From assembly GCA_963668435.2 (NCBI GenBank), contig CAXXSC010000010.1, forward strand, positions 62,001 to 126,000: a stretch of DNA of 64,000 nucleotides, written 5' to 3'. This DNA is from G963668435 sp963668435. Its GTDB lineage: Bacteria > Latescibacterota > Latescibacteria > Latescibacterales > Latescibacteraceae. A program made the position numbers and the translations under genes. Positions 7,045 through 16,281 of this stretch are shown here, in pieces (position 1 is the first letter of the stretch; every line of letters begins with the position of its first letter). Below the pieces are notes generated by a model. The model was not told where the DNA came from and ran no database searches. It saw only the letters and a program-made list of their open reading frames with translations.

Positions 7045-9021
7045 TCATTCACCGTTCCTGAGCACAAAATCGGCAAAATAGTCGAGATCACTTATCTCAA
7101 TCAACAAACCGGTCAATAGACCATACCGGTTTTCCTGCCTGTCATCCTCGGGAGAACAACCCATTGCCCTGAGCAGATCATCATCGAGGTCTTTCACCGG
7201 ATAGTGGTAGACCGCTCGAACAATGTTTTCGAGCTCCTTGTCAAAGACCGGAAGTTCATGAGTGTCTTTGGGTTTTCCGCCACTGGACTGAATGATATCT
7301 TTGAAGTCGCCCATGTATTGCCCGAAACCGAATTTGAGCCATTCGGTCGGTCCAATGAACGTGCGGCAGCTTCGTTTTCCGTTTTCCCAGGATATGACCG
7401 CTATTCCCAAGCGGAGACGGTACATTAGAAGACGGAGCATCAGGCGTGAAATAATGCTTTCGGGCGAACGACCGTAACCCGGTGTCGGTGGCTCGAAATA
7501 CAGACGGGTTTTCCTGAGAATGTTCATCATAAACCAAGTCATGATATCTGCGTTGACAGCAAGGAGTTCCTCGAACCTGTCAATGGGCACCCGTATGATT
7601 TCAGCATAGGCAGAAGGGCGGATATTTTTACTTTTTATATAGAATGGGTGCACTGCCGTTTTCGCATTGTCGGGAGCAATGCTGTCACGCGGAATGAATC
7701 GCGGATAGGACATCGCCCAGTTAAGTGCCGGGCAGCTTGCCCAGGCTCCGGAGGTCATGTTGAACCTCGGCGGGAAAATGCCTCCCGGACTGATCGTAGT
7801 ACCAAGAACATTTAGCGGAACCTCGAATTCGCCAAAAATATCGCCGCGACCAAGAATGAGCTCCTCTGTGAGATATTCGCCGCTTGTTCTCGTATAAGAT
7901 ACCCGTCCGATTGCAACAGTACCTTCCTTTACAACAAACACGTCTTTGGGGCGCCAGTTGCCTTTCTCCTCGACAGCGGTAATCGGAGGAATGATATAGG
8001 AAACACGGTCATGGCTGTAGAGATCAGGTTCAACGAATTTCTCCGTGGAAAAACCGTTTGAAGGGTCGAGCAGGCTTTCGATAAAACGCTCTTTCAGGCT
8101 TTCATAGGGAAGAAGCTCGCCGATTTCATTGATGCCGTGCGAAAACAGACTTTTTTTCAAGGGCATTTTTCGCGGCGAGGCAATCATCACAAGTGAGGAC
8201 GGAATTTCTGCAATCAATGGCCAGTATACATTGCCATCATCCTGTGAAAAAGGTGCGATGCCGTGACTGGTCAGATCGGGTATCGCCGTTTCCGGATCAG
8301 GAAAATCTATATACTGATCAATGGAAAATCCGGCCATTTCGAACATGGCTTTATAATCGCCAATTTCCCTGTGAAAGTATGGCAATGAAAATGGAGGATT
8401 GGGGTCATCGGCAATCGGATATTCAGCAGCCCACCGCCACGACACAGTTATGTCATCAGAAATCACAAAATCCGTTTCTTGCAGACGGTCTTGAGCAGTT
8501 ATCAGGCGTTCACCGAAATCCGGTTGGACTGCAACAAAAATCAATCGAGTGTTAGGCGATGAGATTTTCCGCAACGATGTCAGCAAATCTTCCAGACGGG
8601 GGATTTCCTGCGCGGCAAGAATTGACAAGATAATATCCGGAGTATCGAAATTGCGCCTGATATTTTCCGGGAGTTCCGGATCTCCCGCATTAGCAATGGC
8701 AAAATTGTGCTTAGGCGGCAGAGGGAGACGACAGGCTTTATCTATTAAATCCTGATTTACATCTAAACCATAATAACTTGAAAAAAGACGCCGATTGTCT
8801 TTATCAGCGGTAAAAGCTCCATCTCCGCAGCCGATTTCCAGTAAACGGACCTCGCCTCCGGAGTGAAGATCGGAAATGATATCCCGAACCAGCGGATGAA
8901 TTACATAACGGCGGTAGTTAAAATCCTGCTGACTTCTGCCAAGCCATCTCGGAAGCGCGTTTCGCCAGAGATCAAAGGCCCATGATTCAGGTGTCCTGTT
9001 ATGTTGTGCATTTTTTTTCAT
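7045..9021 (-). CDS. Class I methyltransferase fused to a cyclic-nucleotide-binding-like domain
   Basis: I place the start at the ATG at 9021 (658 residues). An in-frame GTG at 9060 would overlap the upstream gene. The N-terminal part contains the SAM-binding motif I of class I methyltransferases (LLEIGCGDG, about residues 60-68), an acidic motif II region (YYGLDVN) and a Rossmann-like run to about residue 165, followed by a variable region to about 300. Residues about 355-510 read like a cNMP-binding (Crp-type) beta roll: VFVVKEGTVAIGRV, then LGRGDIFGEFEV, a 60-residue insertion, and AEIIRVPIDRFEELL with helix MTWFMMNILRKTR. The phosphate-binding cassette is only partly kept (FGE present, no obvious R-[ST]-A). 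The last 140 residues have helical segments but no clear winged-helix DNA-binding domain. The methylated substrate is unknown. I know of no named family with this architecture. Confidence 0.7.
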   Translation of the reverse strand: MKKNAQHNRTPESWAFDLWRNALPRWLGRSQQDFNYRRYVIHPLVRDIISDLHSGGEVRLLEIGCGDGAFTADKDNRRLFSSYYGLDVNQDLIDKACRLPLPPKHNFAIANAGDPELPENIRRNFDTPDIILSILAAQEIPRLEDLLTSLRKISSPNTRLIFVAVQPDFGERLITAQDRLQETDFVISDDITVSWRWAAEYPIADDPNPPFSLPYFHREIGDYKAMFEMAGFSIDQYIDFPDPETAIPDLTSHGIAPFSQDDGNVYWPLIAEIPSSLVMIASPRKMPLKKSLFSHGINEIGELLPYESLKERFIESLLDPSNGFSTEKFVEPDLYSHDRVSYIIPPITAVEEKGNWRPKDVFVVKEGTVAIGRVSYTRTSGEYLTEELILGRGDIFGEFEVPLNVLGTTISPGGIFPPRFNMTSGAWASCPALNWAMSYPRFIPRDSIAPDNAKTAVHPFYIKSKNIRPSAYAEIIRVPIDRFEELLAVNADIMTWFMMNILRKTRLYFEPPTPGYGRSPESIISRLMLRLLMYRLRLGIAVISWENGKRSCRTFIGPTEWLKFGFGQYMGDFKDIIQSSGGKPKDTHELPVFDKELENIVRAVYHYPVKDLDDDLLRAMGCSPEDDRQENRYGLLTGLLIEISDLDYFADFVLRNGE

Positions 9022-9037
9022 TAATAAACAATCCGAT

Positions 9038-9505
9038 TTACTTGATCCAGAAACGAACACCGATCGCCGAGTTGAAAGCAGCCTCAGTCTTGGGGATTAC
9101 ATTCATTACCGGAGCGACTTCGAGAAAAAGATCGAATGGCGCATCCTCAAACACATAGGACATGCCAAGAACAAATCGCGCTCCTAATTTTGTATCGTCA
9201 TCAAAAAGCACCCTTCCGCCAATACCGTAGTAGAGTGGGAGTTCGCCTTTTTTGACCTCAAACGCATCTTTGAGGTAACTCCAGTTATGAACAAGCCAAT
9301 CGGCATGAAGGTGCAAGGAACTGTCGTCGACAAATGACCATGCCACAGCTGCATCAACCGCGGTGTTCTCATCGAGCGGAAATTTCATTGAAATCCCCGT
9401 CGGCTCACCGCTTATAAAACCGATCCCGGTAGTTGTCGGACCGGCAAAGACAATATTTGCGCTCAAAACAAGAAAGATACTCAGAATAAGTGTAACACGC
9501 TTCAT
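9038..9505 (-). CDS. Small outer-membrane beta-barrel protein (BAPKO_0422-like)
   Basis: About 155 residues with a Sec signal peptide (MKRVTLILSIFLVLSANIVFA). The mature part has alternating aromatic strands: YYGIGGRVLFDDDTKLGARF, GMSYVFEDAPFDLFLEVAP and a terminal strand ending AIGVRFWIK. This pattern resembles the short BAPKO_0422-type barrel family known from Borrelia and others. Two ATG codons are adjacent. The second (9505) is better spaced from the AGGAG site, so I use it. The gene lies 16 bases upstream of the methyltransferase-cNMP gene on the same strand and may share a transcript with it. Confidence 0.75.
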   Translation of the reverse strand: MKRVTLILSIFLVLSANIVFAGPTTTGIGFISGEPTGISMKFPLDENTAVDAAVAWSFVDDSSLHLHADWLVHNWSYLKDAFEVKKGELPLYYGIGGRVLFDDDTKLGARFVLGMSYVFEDAPFDLFLEVAPVMNVIPKTEAAFNSAIGVRFWIK

Positions 9506-9622
9506 CATCGCTCCTGTAATTCATAGCTGTAAGTTTTGAAGAAAATAACAGTATAAACAATATTGCTTCAGCCTAAATCTCTTAACCTGTTAAGGTTATA
9601 CAAGCAACCTTTCGAAATGATG

Positions 9623-10990
9623 TCAATCGGCTTCTTTTACTAATTGCTCAAAAGCATTGAAAAGTGTCTGATCAATATCGTCACGCCACGGCGCTGGCAT
9701 CTGTTCCGTAAAAAACACTGTTTCAGTTGCCTCATAGCCGCCTTCAGCAAGGACCTTGGAGTCAGGAATATATCCAATTCGCCCGTTTGTGTATCCGCAT
9801 GGAAGGGTAATACCATCAGAGAACTGGTGTTTCAACTTCAAGCCCATATCAGTCAGAAGCTCACCCGCAATACCGAGAAAACGAATCCTTGGATTGAGGT
9901 TTAGAATAGCAAGATTGATATCGGCATATGTTGGGATTTCTCCTCCCGAATCAACATGACGATCCCAACTCCTCGCCCACTTCCGGCGATATTTTGAATG
10001 TTCCGGAGCCTGATATTCAATAAATTTTTCTTTCCCCCACAACTCATTATACGGCAAGTGATAGCGCCCGGATGAAGAACTGATTTCAAGGTCAATTTCA
10101 GACATAGAATCGGCATACACAGATTCGACATCATCAACAAGCTCAAGAGCCACACAATCGACATCCTCAAAGTCACCGCTTTTGAAACTGTCCTCAAGTG
10201 CAACTCGTTTTGGTTTGACATCACCGCCGATTCCCTGGATAAATAACGACATGGCACCGGGATGACGCTGTTCAATTATTTCACGGGCCTTGCCGGGGTA
10301 TTCGGCAGAAACCAGATAGTTCGGATGGCTCATGGTCGTGGGGTGACATGCGGAGCCGAAAAGGATGAGCTTGTCACTACCATTCATGTCACGTGCCACA
10401 ATCACAGGACATGTTCTATCGACAACCTTGTCAGGATTCGGAATATTTGCATATATACCGATGTAACCGCTTGCAGGTCCTTTATAGATGCTGACATCAC
10501 TGGCACGACGGCAGATACCTATATGAGTATCTCCAATTCCGAAATGAATTTTACAGGGAGTCAAGTCATCAACAGCCTGTCCGATTGCTTGTACTATTGC
10601 CGATATCGCCGACTCAACATATTTTTCATCAGGAGAACAGAAACCGTTATCCGGACAGAAATCACGATTGTAACGTTTCCGCATCAACGGTCCGGCATGT
10701 GTATGCGAGCAATTCAGAAAAAGACGGTGTTGAGGAATACCACAACGGTCCAATACGCGTTTCCTGATTTCATCAATTTGAGGGTCGATGAGCTCAAGAA
10801 GGTCGATACCGGCAATAACAGCCGTTTTATTCTTGCGAGAAAAGGCCGCGGCTGTAACCGTAAGATGGTCATGTATACCTTCCGCGCGATGATCTCGGGC
10901 GGCGAAACCGTCGAGAATACAGTCAGGTGGGGGCGTTATATCGGTTCGCCCGACACCAGCGTAAGAAAGTGTAGAATCGATAGTATTCAT
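9623..10990 (-). CDS. Neutral-ceramidase-fold hydrolase, catalytic Ser not conserved
   Basis: A 455-residue protein with a GGAGG site before its ATG. The N-terminus (YAGVGRTDITPP) and the metal-site segment NCSHTHAGP are hallmarks of the neutral/alkaline non-lysosomal ceramidase N-terminal family, together with CHPTTMSH and SAEYPGKAREI further on. In characterised ceramidases the catalytic Ser sits before a Gly-Asp-Val segment. Here the corresponding region reads FIQGIGGDVKP and has no Ser, so another amide, ester or carbohydrate substrate is likely. There is no signal peptide, unlike secreted ceramidases. It is divergent from the UroD-like gene at 11165. The family is clear; the reaction is unknown. 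Confidence 0.75.
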   Translation of the reverse strand: MNTIDSTLSYAGVGRTDITPPPDCILDGFAARDHRAEGIHDHLTVTAAAFSRKNKTAVIAGIDLLELIDPQIDEIRKRVLDRCGIPQHRLFLNCSHTHAGPLMRKRYNRDFCPDNGFCSPDEKYVESAISAIVQAIGQAVDDLTPCKIHFGIGDTHIGICRRASDVSIYKGPASGYIGIYANIPNPDKVVDRTCPVIVARDMNGSDKLILFGSACHPTTMSHPNYLVSAEYPGKAREIIEQRHPGAMSLFIQGIGGDVKPKRVALEDSFKSGDFEDVDCVALELVDDVESVYADSMSEIDLEISSSSGRYHLPYNELWGKEKFIEYQAPEHSKYRRKWARSWDRHVDSGGEIPTYADINLAILNLNPRIRFLGIAGELLTDMGLKLKHQFSDGITLPCGYTNGRIGYIPDSKVLAEGGYEATETVFFTEQMPAPWRDDIDQTLFNAFEQLVKEAD

Positions 10991-11164
10991 GACTGATTAT
11001 CCTCCAGTTTTATCCTTATTCAAGTATAAAAAAACCGCCTTCCCCTTCAAAGTAATTTCTCGCTACGGTGCAGTCATTATCTTATTATTTCCTTTGTATT
11101 GCTGAGAAAAATTCTTACTATAAAAACATGATAACATAAATGCTATTTCTCATGGAGTGTACAT

Positions 11165-12235
11165 GTGAATTCCCGAGAACGAGTATTAACAGCTCTTGAC
11201 CACCGAGAACCGGACAGAGTGCCAATTCAAGCCGATTTCACCCCGGAAACGGCTGCTATAATGTCAGATCATCTCAAGCTCGATAACTCCACGGCAGAGG
11301 CATATAGCGGCAAAATATCCGAACTGCCGCTTGTGCTCGGGCATGATCTCCTTGTTACATGGCATGGTATAGCAACAAGCTATTATCTTCACGAAGAACT
11401 TGATGAATACACCTGCGAATGGGGCATTCGCTGGCGATGGGTCGATTACCCCGGTGGTAGATATACCGACATCTGTGAATATCCACTTGCGGATGAACAC
11501 CGTCTTGCATCTTTCTCCTGTCCCGATCCGAATGAGGACTGGCGTTATGATTCCCTCAGGGAGCTCATGAAAAAACACGGTGAAAGTCATGCAATAGTGG
11601 GAGGGATGCCCTGTACACTTTTCGAGGCTGCATGGTACCTTCGCGGCTATGATCGTTTTCTGGTCGATCTCGTATTTAACAAAGATTTCGTCAATGAATT
11701 ACTCGACAAACTGCTTGAATTCCAGTCTATAACAGGGAGCAGAATTGCAGAGGAGAATGCCGATATCATCTGGCTCGGTGATGATTTCGGCACACAGGAC
11801 TCACTCATAGTATCTCCTGATATCTGGCGAGAATTCTTCAAACCGCGGTATGCCACACTGATTGAAACATTCAAGTCAATCAATCCTGATGTTAAAATCG
11901 CCTATCACAGTGATGGTAACATCGAACAACTCCTGCCCGAGTATATCGAAATCGGCGTTGATATTCTAAATGCCGTTCAACCATTATCAATGGATCCGGC
12001 ACATCTCAAACGTCGTTTTGGCAAAAATCTGTCTTACTGGGGCACACTCGATATTCAGGAAGCATTTCCCCGCGGAACACCTCTCGATGTAGAAAATGAA
12101 GTGCGACAGAGAATGAAGACTGTAGCTCCGGGAGGAGGACTTATTCTTGGTCCGTCACACAATTTCCAACCAGATGTGCCGCTTGCCAACATGTTGGCAT
12201 TTTACAAAGCCATAAAAGATTATGGACAATACTGA
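11165..12235 (+). CDS. Uroporphyrinogen decarboxylase (UroD) superfamily protein
   Basis: A 356-residue protein opening with MNSRERVLTALDHREPDRVPI, the standard N-terminus of UroD-superfamily proteins related to MtaA/MtbA/CmuA methyltransferases. The start is GTG at 11165 after a GGAG site. An ATG two bases earlier is in a frame that stops at once. True cobamide methyltransferases bind zinc through an H-x-C motif. The matching segment here is AYHSDGNIEQLLPE, so the Cys is absent. It is therefore neither a clear haem-pathway HemE nor a canonical zinc methyltransferase. It ends 46 bases before the tartronate semialdehyde reductase-like gene and may be co-transcribed with it. A sugar-derived substrate or a cofactor-linked methyl transfer are both open. 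Confidence 0.75.
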   Translation: MNSRERVLTALDHREPDRVPIQADFTPETAAIMSDHLKLDNSTAEAYSGKISELPLVLGHDLLVTWHGIATSYYLHEELDEYTCEWGIRWRWVDYPGGRYTDICEYPLADEHRLASFSCPDPNEDWRYDSLRELMKKHGESHAIVGGMPCTLFEAAWYLRGYDRFLVDLVFNKDFVNELLDKLLEFQSITGSRIAEENADIIWLGDDFGTQDSLIVSPDIWREFFKPRYATLIETFKSINPDVKIAYHSDGNIEQLLPEYIEIGVDILNAVQPLSMDPAHLKRRFGKNLSYWGTLDIQEAFPRGTPLDVENEVRQRMKTVAPGGGLILGPSHNFQPDVPLANMLAFYKAIKDYGQY

Positions 12236-12281
12236 TACACTCTTATAATGATGTTATTTATTAAAACAATAAGGAGCTGAT

Positions 12282-13169
12282 ATGGACAAACAAATCGGTT
12301 TTATCGGATTGGGGATTATGGGCAAACCAATGGCGACAAACCTTGTCGCTGCCGGTTACAAATTGGTCGTTTCTGACATCATGAAAGAGCCTGTTGAGGA
12401 TCTCGTTAAAAGCGGAGCAGAATCTGCAGAAACGCCTGCCGAAGTCGCATCTCGCTGCAACACTATCATCACAATGCTGCCAGACGGTCCAGAGGTCGAG
12501 GAAGTTGTTCTTGGCGAAAACGGAATCATCGAATCGGCTAAGAACGAAACCAGGCTTGTTGACATGAGCAGCATATCGCCGACAGTTTCACAGAAAATGG
12601 CAAGCGTACTTGCAGAAAAAGGCGCACGTACTCTCGACGCCCCAGTCAGCGGTGGCGAACCGGGCGCAATCAACGGCCAGCTTGCGATCATGGTCGGCGG
12701 TCCTCAGGAACTTTTCGACGAGATGAAACCTATTTTCGATATCCTGGGAAAAAGCTTTGTACGCGTTGGAGACACCGGGGCAGGCCAGACTACAAAACTC
12801 GTCAACCAGATATTGGTCGGTATTCATATTCATGCGATGGGCGAAGCTTTCATGCTTGCCTCTAAAGCGGGTGTGGATATCGCTAAAGTCTTCGATGCCA
12901 TCAAGGGCGGGCTTGCGGGTTCGAATGTCCTCAATGCAAAAGTACCGCTATTAATTGAGCGTAATTTCAAGCCGGGTTTCAGAATTAATCTTCACCGTAA
13001 AGACCTGAAAAATGCACTTGAAGCGGCATCAACACTCGGTCTCGAGCTCCCGGCAACTGAGCTTGTTCAATCCATGATTTACAGCCTCATTGAATCAGGC
13101 AGGGGAGGGGACGATCACGGAGGTATCGTCCAGGCCCTCGAAAAAAATAATAACAGCACGATCAAATGA
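12282..13169 (+). CDS. garR: 2-hydroxy-3-oxopropionate (tartronate semialdehyde) reductase-like beta-hydroxyacid dehydrogenase
   Basis: A 295-residue NAD(P)-dependent beta-hydroxyacid dehydrogenase. It shows the Rossmann motif GFIGLGIMGKPMA (5-17), the substrate-binding segment DAPVSGGEPGA, and the catalytic-Lys helix GQTTKLVNQI (Lys172). The IMVGG following the substrate loop matches GarR/GlxR. These enzymes reduce tartronate semialdehyde to D-glycerate in glucarate, galactarate and glyoxylate metabolism. An AAGGAG site precedes the ATG. It follows the UroD-like gene by 46 bases and converges with the formamidase gene at a 22-base gap. 3-hydroxyisobutyrate dehydrogenase is an alternative within the same family. 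An HpcH/HpaI aldolase at 17785 could supply its substrate. Confidence 0.8.
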   Translation: MDKQIGFIGLGIMGKPMATNLVAAGYKLVVSDIMKEPVEDLVKSGAESAETPAEVASRCNTIITMLPDGPEVEEVVLGENGIIESAKNETRLVDMSSISPTVSQKMASVLAEKGARTLDAPVSGGEPGAINGQLAIMVGGPQELFDEMKPIFDILGKSFVRVGDTGAGQTTKLVNQILVGIHIHAMGEAFMLASKAGVDIAKVFDAIKGGLAGSNVLNAKVPLLIERNFKPGFRINLHRKDLKNALEAASTLGLELPATELVQSMIYSLIESGRGGDDHGGIVQALEKNNNSTIK

Positions 13170-13191
13170 GTCGAGCCGTAACGACAGCAAC

Positions 13192-14151
13192 TTACTCAAA
13201 ATATTTTCGAGGGAACTCGGCCCCGACCGTATAGCTGAGTCCGGGAAAATCGACCATCTGATAGATATTCAGGCGGAAATCGGGACAGACTCCCATCATT
13301 ACATACGCCTCACGCCTGTCAACACCATAGTCTTCGACAAGCCAGTCGAGCAGATTCAATATTGCACCTTTGATAGCTGATTCGAGTGGTTTGTCACAAA
13401 AAAGTCCGATAAGCGCATCCTCACGCTCAACACGTACATGCGGGATGCGCTTATTTTTTATTACCTTACATGACAAAGTCAAATCCGCGGCACATTCATC
13501 GGCAGCATCTGTAATCTCACCATCTCCCATAGATGCATGAACATCACCAGCAAATAACAATCCGCCATCATTATTCGACGTCAGCCATATTTTCGATCCT
13601 TTTCTAAAATCACGACTATCGAGATTTCCACCAGACGGCCCCTGCATTGAGACCGATGCGAGGGATTCGCGTTCCGGCGCCAAACAGATAGTGCCTATGT
13701 GAGGCGAAAGATTCCATTCTATCCTGTCGGAAAAACGACAGAATCCGTCGCTCATTGTCGATGATTCTCCCGGAAAATGACGAAGAATTTTGGTAAAATA
13801 GTCCGAGGTCTCCGGATAATTTTTTGAGTCGCCCAAAAGACCGTCATCCGGTTGTAATATTGTATAGCCATGGTCAGCTGGAATTATGTCCTCAATGGTA
13901 ACAACGACAACGTCGCCTTTTTCTGCACCCTTGATAAAAACAGGTCCAGCAACGGGATTAAGACTTGGCGGATTGACGTTATGAGTCGGGCGCTTGTCTG
14001 GGTAGGGTAAAGTACTGTCGTCTTTAAAATAGCCCCAGGCCGCATCCTGCGTTTCAAGCTTAAAGATCTCGCCTTGTTCAACCGATATTAAAGACGTCAA
14101 AGAATTTACAATATTTGTGATGGTGGCGTGTGCCCGATCAACTTGCTTCAT
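13192..14151 (-). CDS. Acetamidase/formamidase family protein
   Basis: A 319-residue protein of the acetamidase/formamidase family, which hydrolyses short amides to ammonia and acids in the cytoplasm. Diagnostic stretches are NPVAGPVFIKGAEKGD near residue 90, the glycine-rich GLLFAGDVHASMGDGE around residue 200, which corresponds to the family's metal/substrate pocket, and the C-terminal AYVMMGVCPDFR. An AAGGAG site precedes the ATG at 14151. It faces the GarR-like gene tail to tail. Upstream lies the AT-rich gap. The exact amide is unknown. Confidence 0.85.
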   Translation of the reverse strand: MKQVDRAHATITNIVNSLTSLISVEQGEIFKLETQDAAWGYFKDDSTLPYPDKRPTHNVNPPSLNPVAGPVFIKGAEKGDVVVVTIEDIIPADHGYTILQPDDGLLGDSKNYPETSDYFTKILRHFPGESSTMSDGFCRFSDRIEWNLSPHIGTICLAPERESLASVSMQGPSGGNLDSRDFRKGSKIWLTSNNDGGLLFAGDVHASMGDGEITDAADECAADLTLSCKVIKNKRIPHVRVEREDALIGLFCDKPLESAIKGAILNLLDWLVEDYGVDRREAYVMMGVCPDFRLNIYQMVDFPGLSYTVGAEFPRKYFE

Positions 14152-14648
14152 GAGAGAACTCCTTGGTAAGAGGTATAGTTGAATGGTAAGCAGATCGAGG
14201 CCATTTCACAAGATGAAAATGAGATATTGAGTCACTGACTACCACAACACATGAATTCATGCAATTAATACACCATATGGGTAATATATTTAATGAATTT
14301 TCAAAATATCATGTAATATTATTCTATAAAGATACTCATTTTATATACATATTGTATTTATATAGATTAGTTATAGAGTAATTCATTCCACTAATACTTG
14401 ATAATATCTTATATCACATCATATGAATTATATTAACAAACAATTCATATGAGATTATTACAAAGTCAACTTTTCAATTTTAAATAAATACATGATACTA
14501 ATTATACTTATTTATTGATTTTATATTTACTATGTTGGATAAACAAATATATTATTGATAATTAAATCTATTATTTCTTTTAAAATAATAGAAATTCTTG
14601 TAACAATTGGTGTTTTATTCTGTTTAAATAAACAGAGGAGTTTTTAAG
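14152..14648. other. AT-rich 497-base intergenic region
   Basis: This is the only gene-free stretch above 300 bases. It is strikingly A+T-rich compared with the flanking genes, with many short TA/AT runs and near-palindromes such as ATATGAATTATATTAACAAA. No open frame, RNA gene, repeat unit or terminator stands out. It lies between divergent genes (formamidase to the left, broken Gfo/Idh to the right), so it must hold at least the promoter of each. It may also be a scar of past insertion. Confidence 0.6.
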
Positions 14649-15637
14649 ATGAAAACAGTCTCGCTTGGTATTATCGGCAGTGGAATAGCCGCCAGGGAAC
14701 TTCTTTTGCCAGCTTACGCGTAATGAGGGATAAGTTCTTTATTAACAAGGTATATAATCGATCAATAGAAAAAGCTCTCGAGTATTCCGATCTCATTGGA
14801 GACGCCCCAACAACAAGCGACTGGAAAGAGCTTATTGATGACGACAATATCGATGCTTTATATGTCGCATTGCCTTTTCATTTTAATCGTCAAGTTGTAG
14901 AATACGCTCTTTTAAAATCAAAACATGTTATCGTTGAAAAACCTCTGACATCTACTCTGAGAGATGCCTTTAAAATGTGTGAACTTGAAAAGGAGTACAC
15001 TAACTGCGTCACACTTGTCGCAGAAATTTTACGGTATCGTAATATATTTCAAAGAGCACAGGAACTCATAAAGACTGACGCGATTGTTAATCCTTACTCT
15101 CTGATATGGAATAACCTATTTTTTGTCGATCCAGAGAGTAACAAATATGCAAAAACAGCCTGGCGGATGGAGGAACAGTATCCCGGAGGTTTTATAGTTG
15201 ATGCAGGAGTTCACAACATAGCTGTCATACGCGACATGTTTGGCGATTTTAATACCTGTACAGCTACACTGTGCGGTGCCACACCGTCACTTGGCAAGTA
15301 TGATACTTTTTCACTTCAGTTCATTCTTGAAAATGGAATGTCCGGAAGTCTCAACTTGTATTTTAGCGCAAAAGGCTACAGGACGAATGAATTGTATATT
15401 TTCGCTGACAAAGGAACAATGATCATCGGGCGGGATGAAATAACGGTCAAAACGGAGAATGAGGGAGACTTATATGAAAAGCATGAAGACGATATGGGAT
15501 ATCGTGCGCAATTCGAAAATTTTTACAGTGCAATAACGGCAAATGAGACTGTAAAAAACCCGTTTTCGGAAGGATATAAGGATCTCGAAGTTATATTGGG
15601 AGCGGTCTTGACTGCGGAGAAAAAAACGGTAATGTAG
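14649..15637 (+). pseudogene. Gfo/Idh/MocA oxidoreductase gene with a frameshift near codon 23
   Basis: An ATG at 14649, after an AGAGGAG site, opens with MKTVSLGIIGSGIAARELLLPAYA and then stops (TAATGA at 14721). The frame one base over carries on with LRVMRDKFFINKVYNRSIEKA and the rest of a normal Gfo/Idh protein to 15637. Joining them at about 14713-14718 restores a continuous Rossmann domain, with GSGIAA as the nucleotide loop and the catalytic VIVEKPLTS motif intact. One base therefore appears to be missing. The downstream part could begin at the ATG at 14723 but would lack the NAD loop. Either the gene is inactivated, it is frameshifted at translation, or the base is a sequencing error. 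It converges on the Ser-rich gene with an 8-base gap. Confidence 0.75.
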
Positions 15638-15645
15638 TGAGACAA

Positions 15646-16203
15646 TTAGAGATATTTGAAAATCGAACCGACACTTATTGTGGAAATACCAGAGGAGACA
15701 GAACCCGATCCGCTTGTCAGGAGGTTGAATCCACTTGAAGCACCGTTTTCCATGATACTGTATTGGCGGATGCCATTGGATACAAGCGAAGTCAATGTCG
15801 ATATACCGGCATTCTCCTGTATTGGGGAGGTCGAAGAGCCGGTAAGATAACTGGCCATGCTTGAAAGACCGCTGCGAGTGCTTTGCAGAAGGCTGGCGCT
15901 CTGCATGACTGACTCACGTTCATCCTGGTAGGAGGAGGATGATTTTTGATACGCTGCAACACTGCTCTGAACGGTAGTTCCCTGATTGTACCTGCTGGGA
16001 TTCGTTCCGGTGACAACAGTCCGTGAAGAGCTCATATCAGGTAATGAATAAAGAGACCGTAAAGCCGTCGCAAAGCCGTAATCACTGCCACTCGAGCTCT
16101 CAGTTTCACTACTGGAGCCACGGCTTTTCAGATAGCGATTAAGACCGCCCGACGAGCGTGTCGTTTCGCTGCTGGCCTGAGTTGTCGCTGCAATAACCTG
16201 CAC
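15646..16203 (-). CDS. Ser-rich hypothetical protein
   Basis: A 185-residue protein starting at GTG 16203, chosen because GAGGTGAG lies four bases upstream. It is rich in Ser, Thr and Gly, has scattered Gln, Tyr and Leu and almost no Lys, and has no signal peptide or membrane segment. Predicted structure is a mix of low-complexity linkers (SSSETESSSGSDY) and amphipathic stretches such as ESVMQSASLLQSTRSGLSSM. I do not recognise the family. The composition is like that of small flagellar-hook or appendage-associated proteins, but nothing specific supports this. It sits between two Gfo/Idh genes and is separated from the Tat Gfo/Idh gene by a strong palindromic terminator. Confidence 0.6.
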   Translation of the reverse strand: MQVIAATTQASSETTRSSGGLNRYLKSRGSSSETESSSGSDYGFATALRSLYSLPDMSSSRTVVTGTNPSRYNQGTTVQSSVAAYQKSSSSYQDERESVMQSASLLQSTRSGLSSMASYLTGSSTSPIQENAGISTLTSLVSNGIRQYSIMENGASSGFNLLTSGSGSVSSGISTISVGSIFKYL

Positions 16204-16281
16204 GGTCTCACCTCATCGAAATTAAAATAATTCTCAATACTATAAGATCGCATAAAAATACTAATTTGTCAAGTACACAAA

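Noticed and set aside
10262..10996. 244-codon plus-strand frame
   Set aside because: Antisense to the ceramidase-fold gene and beginning within it; no recognisable motif.
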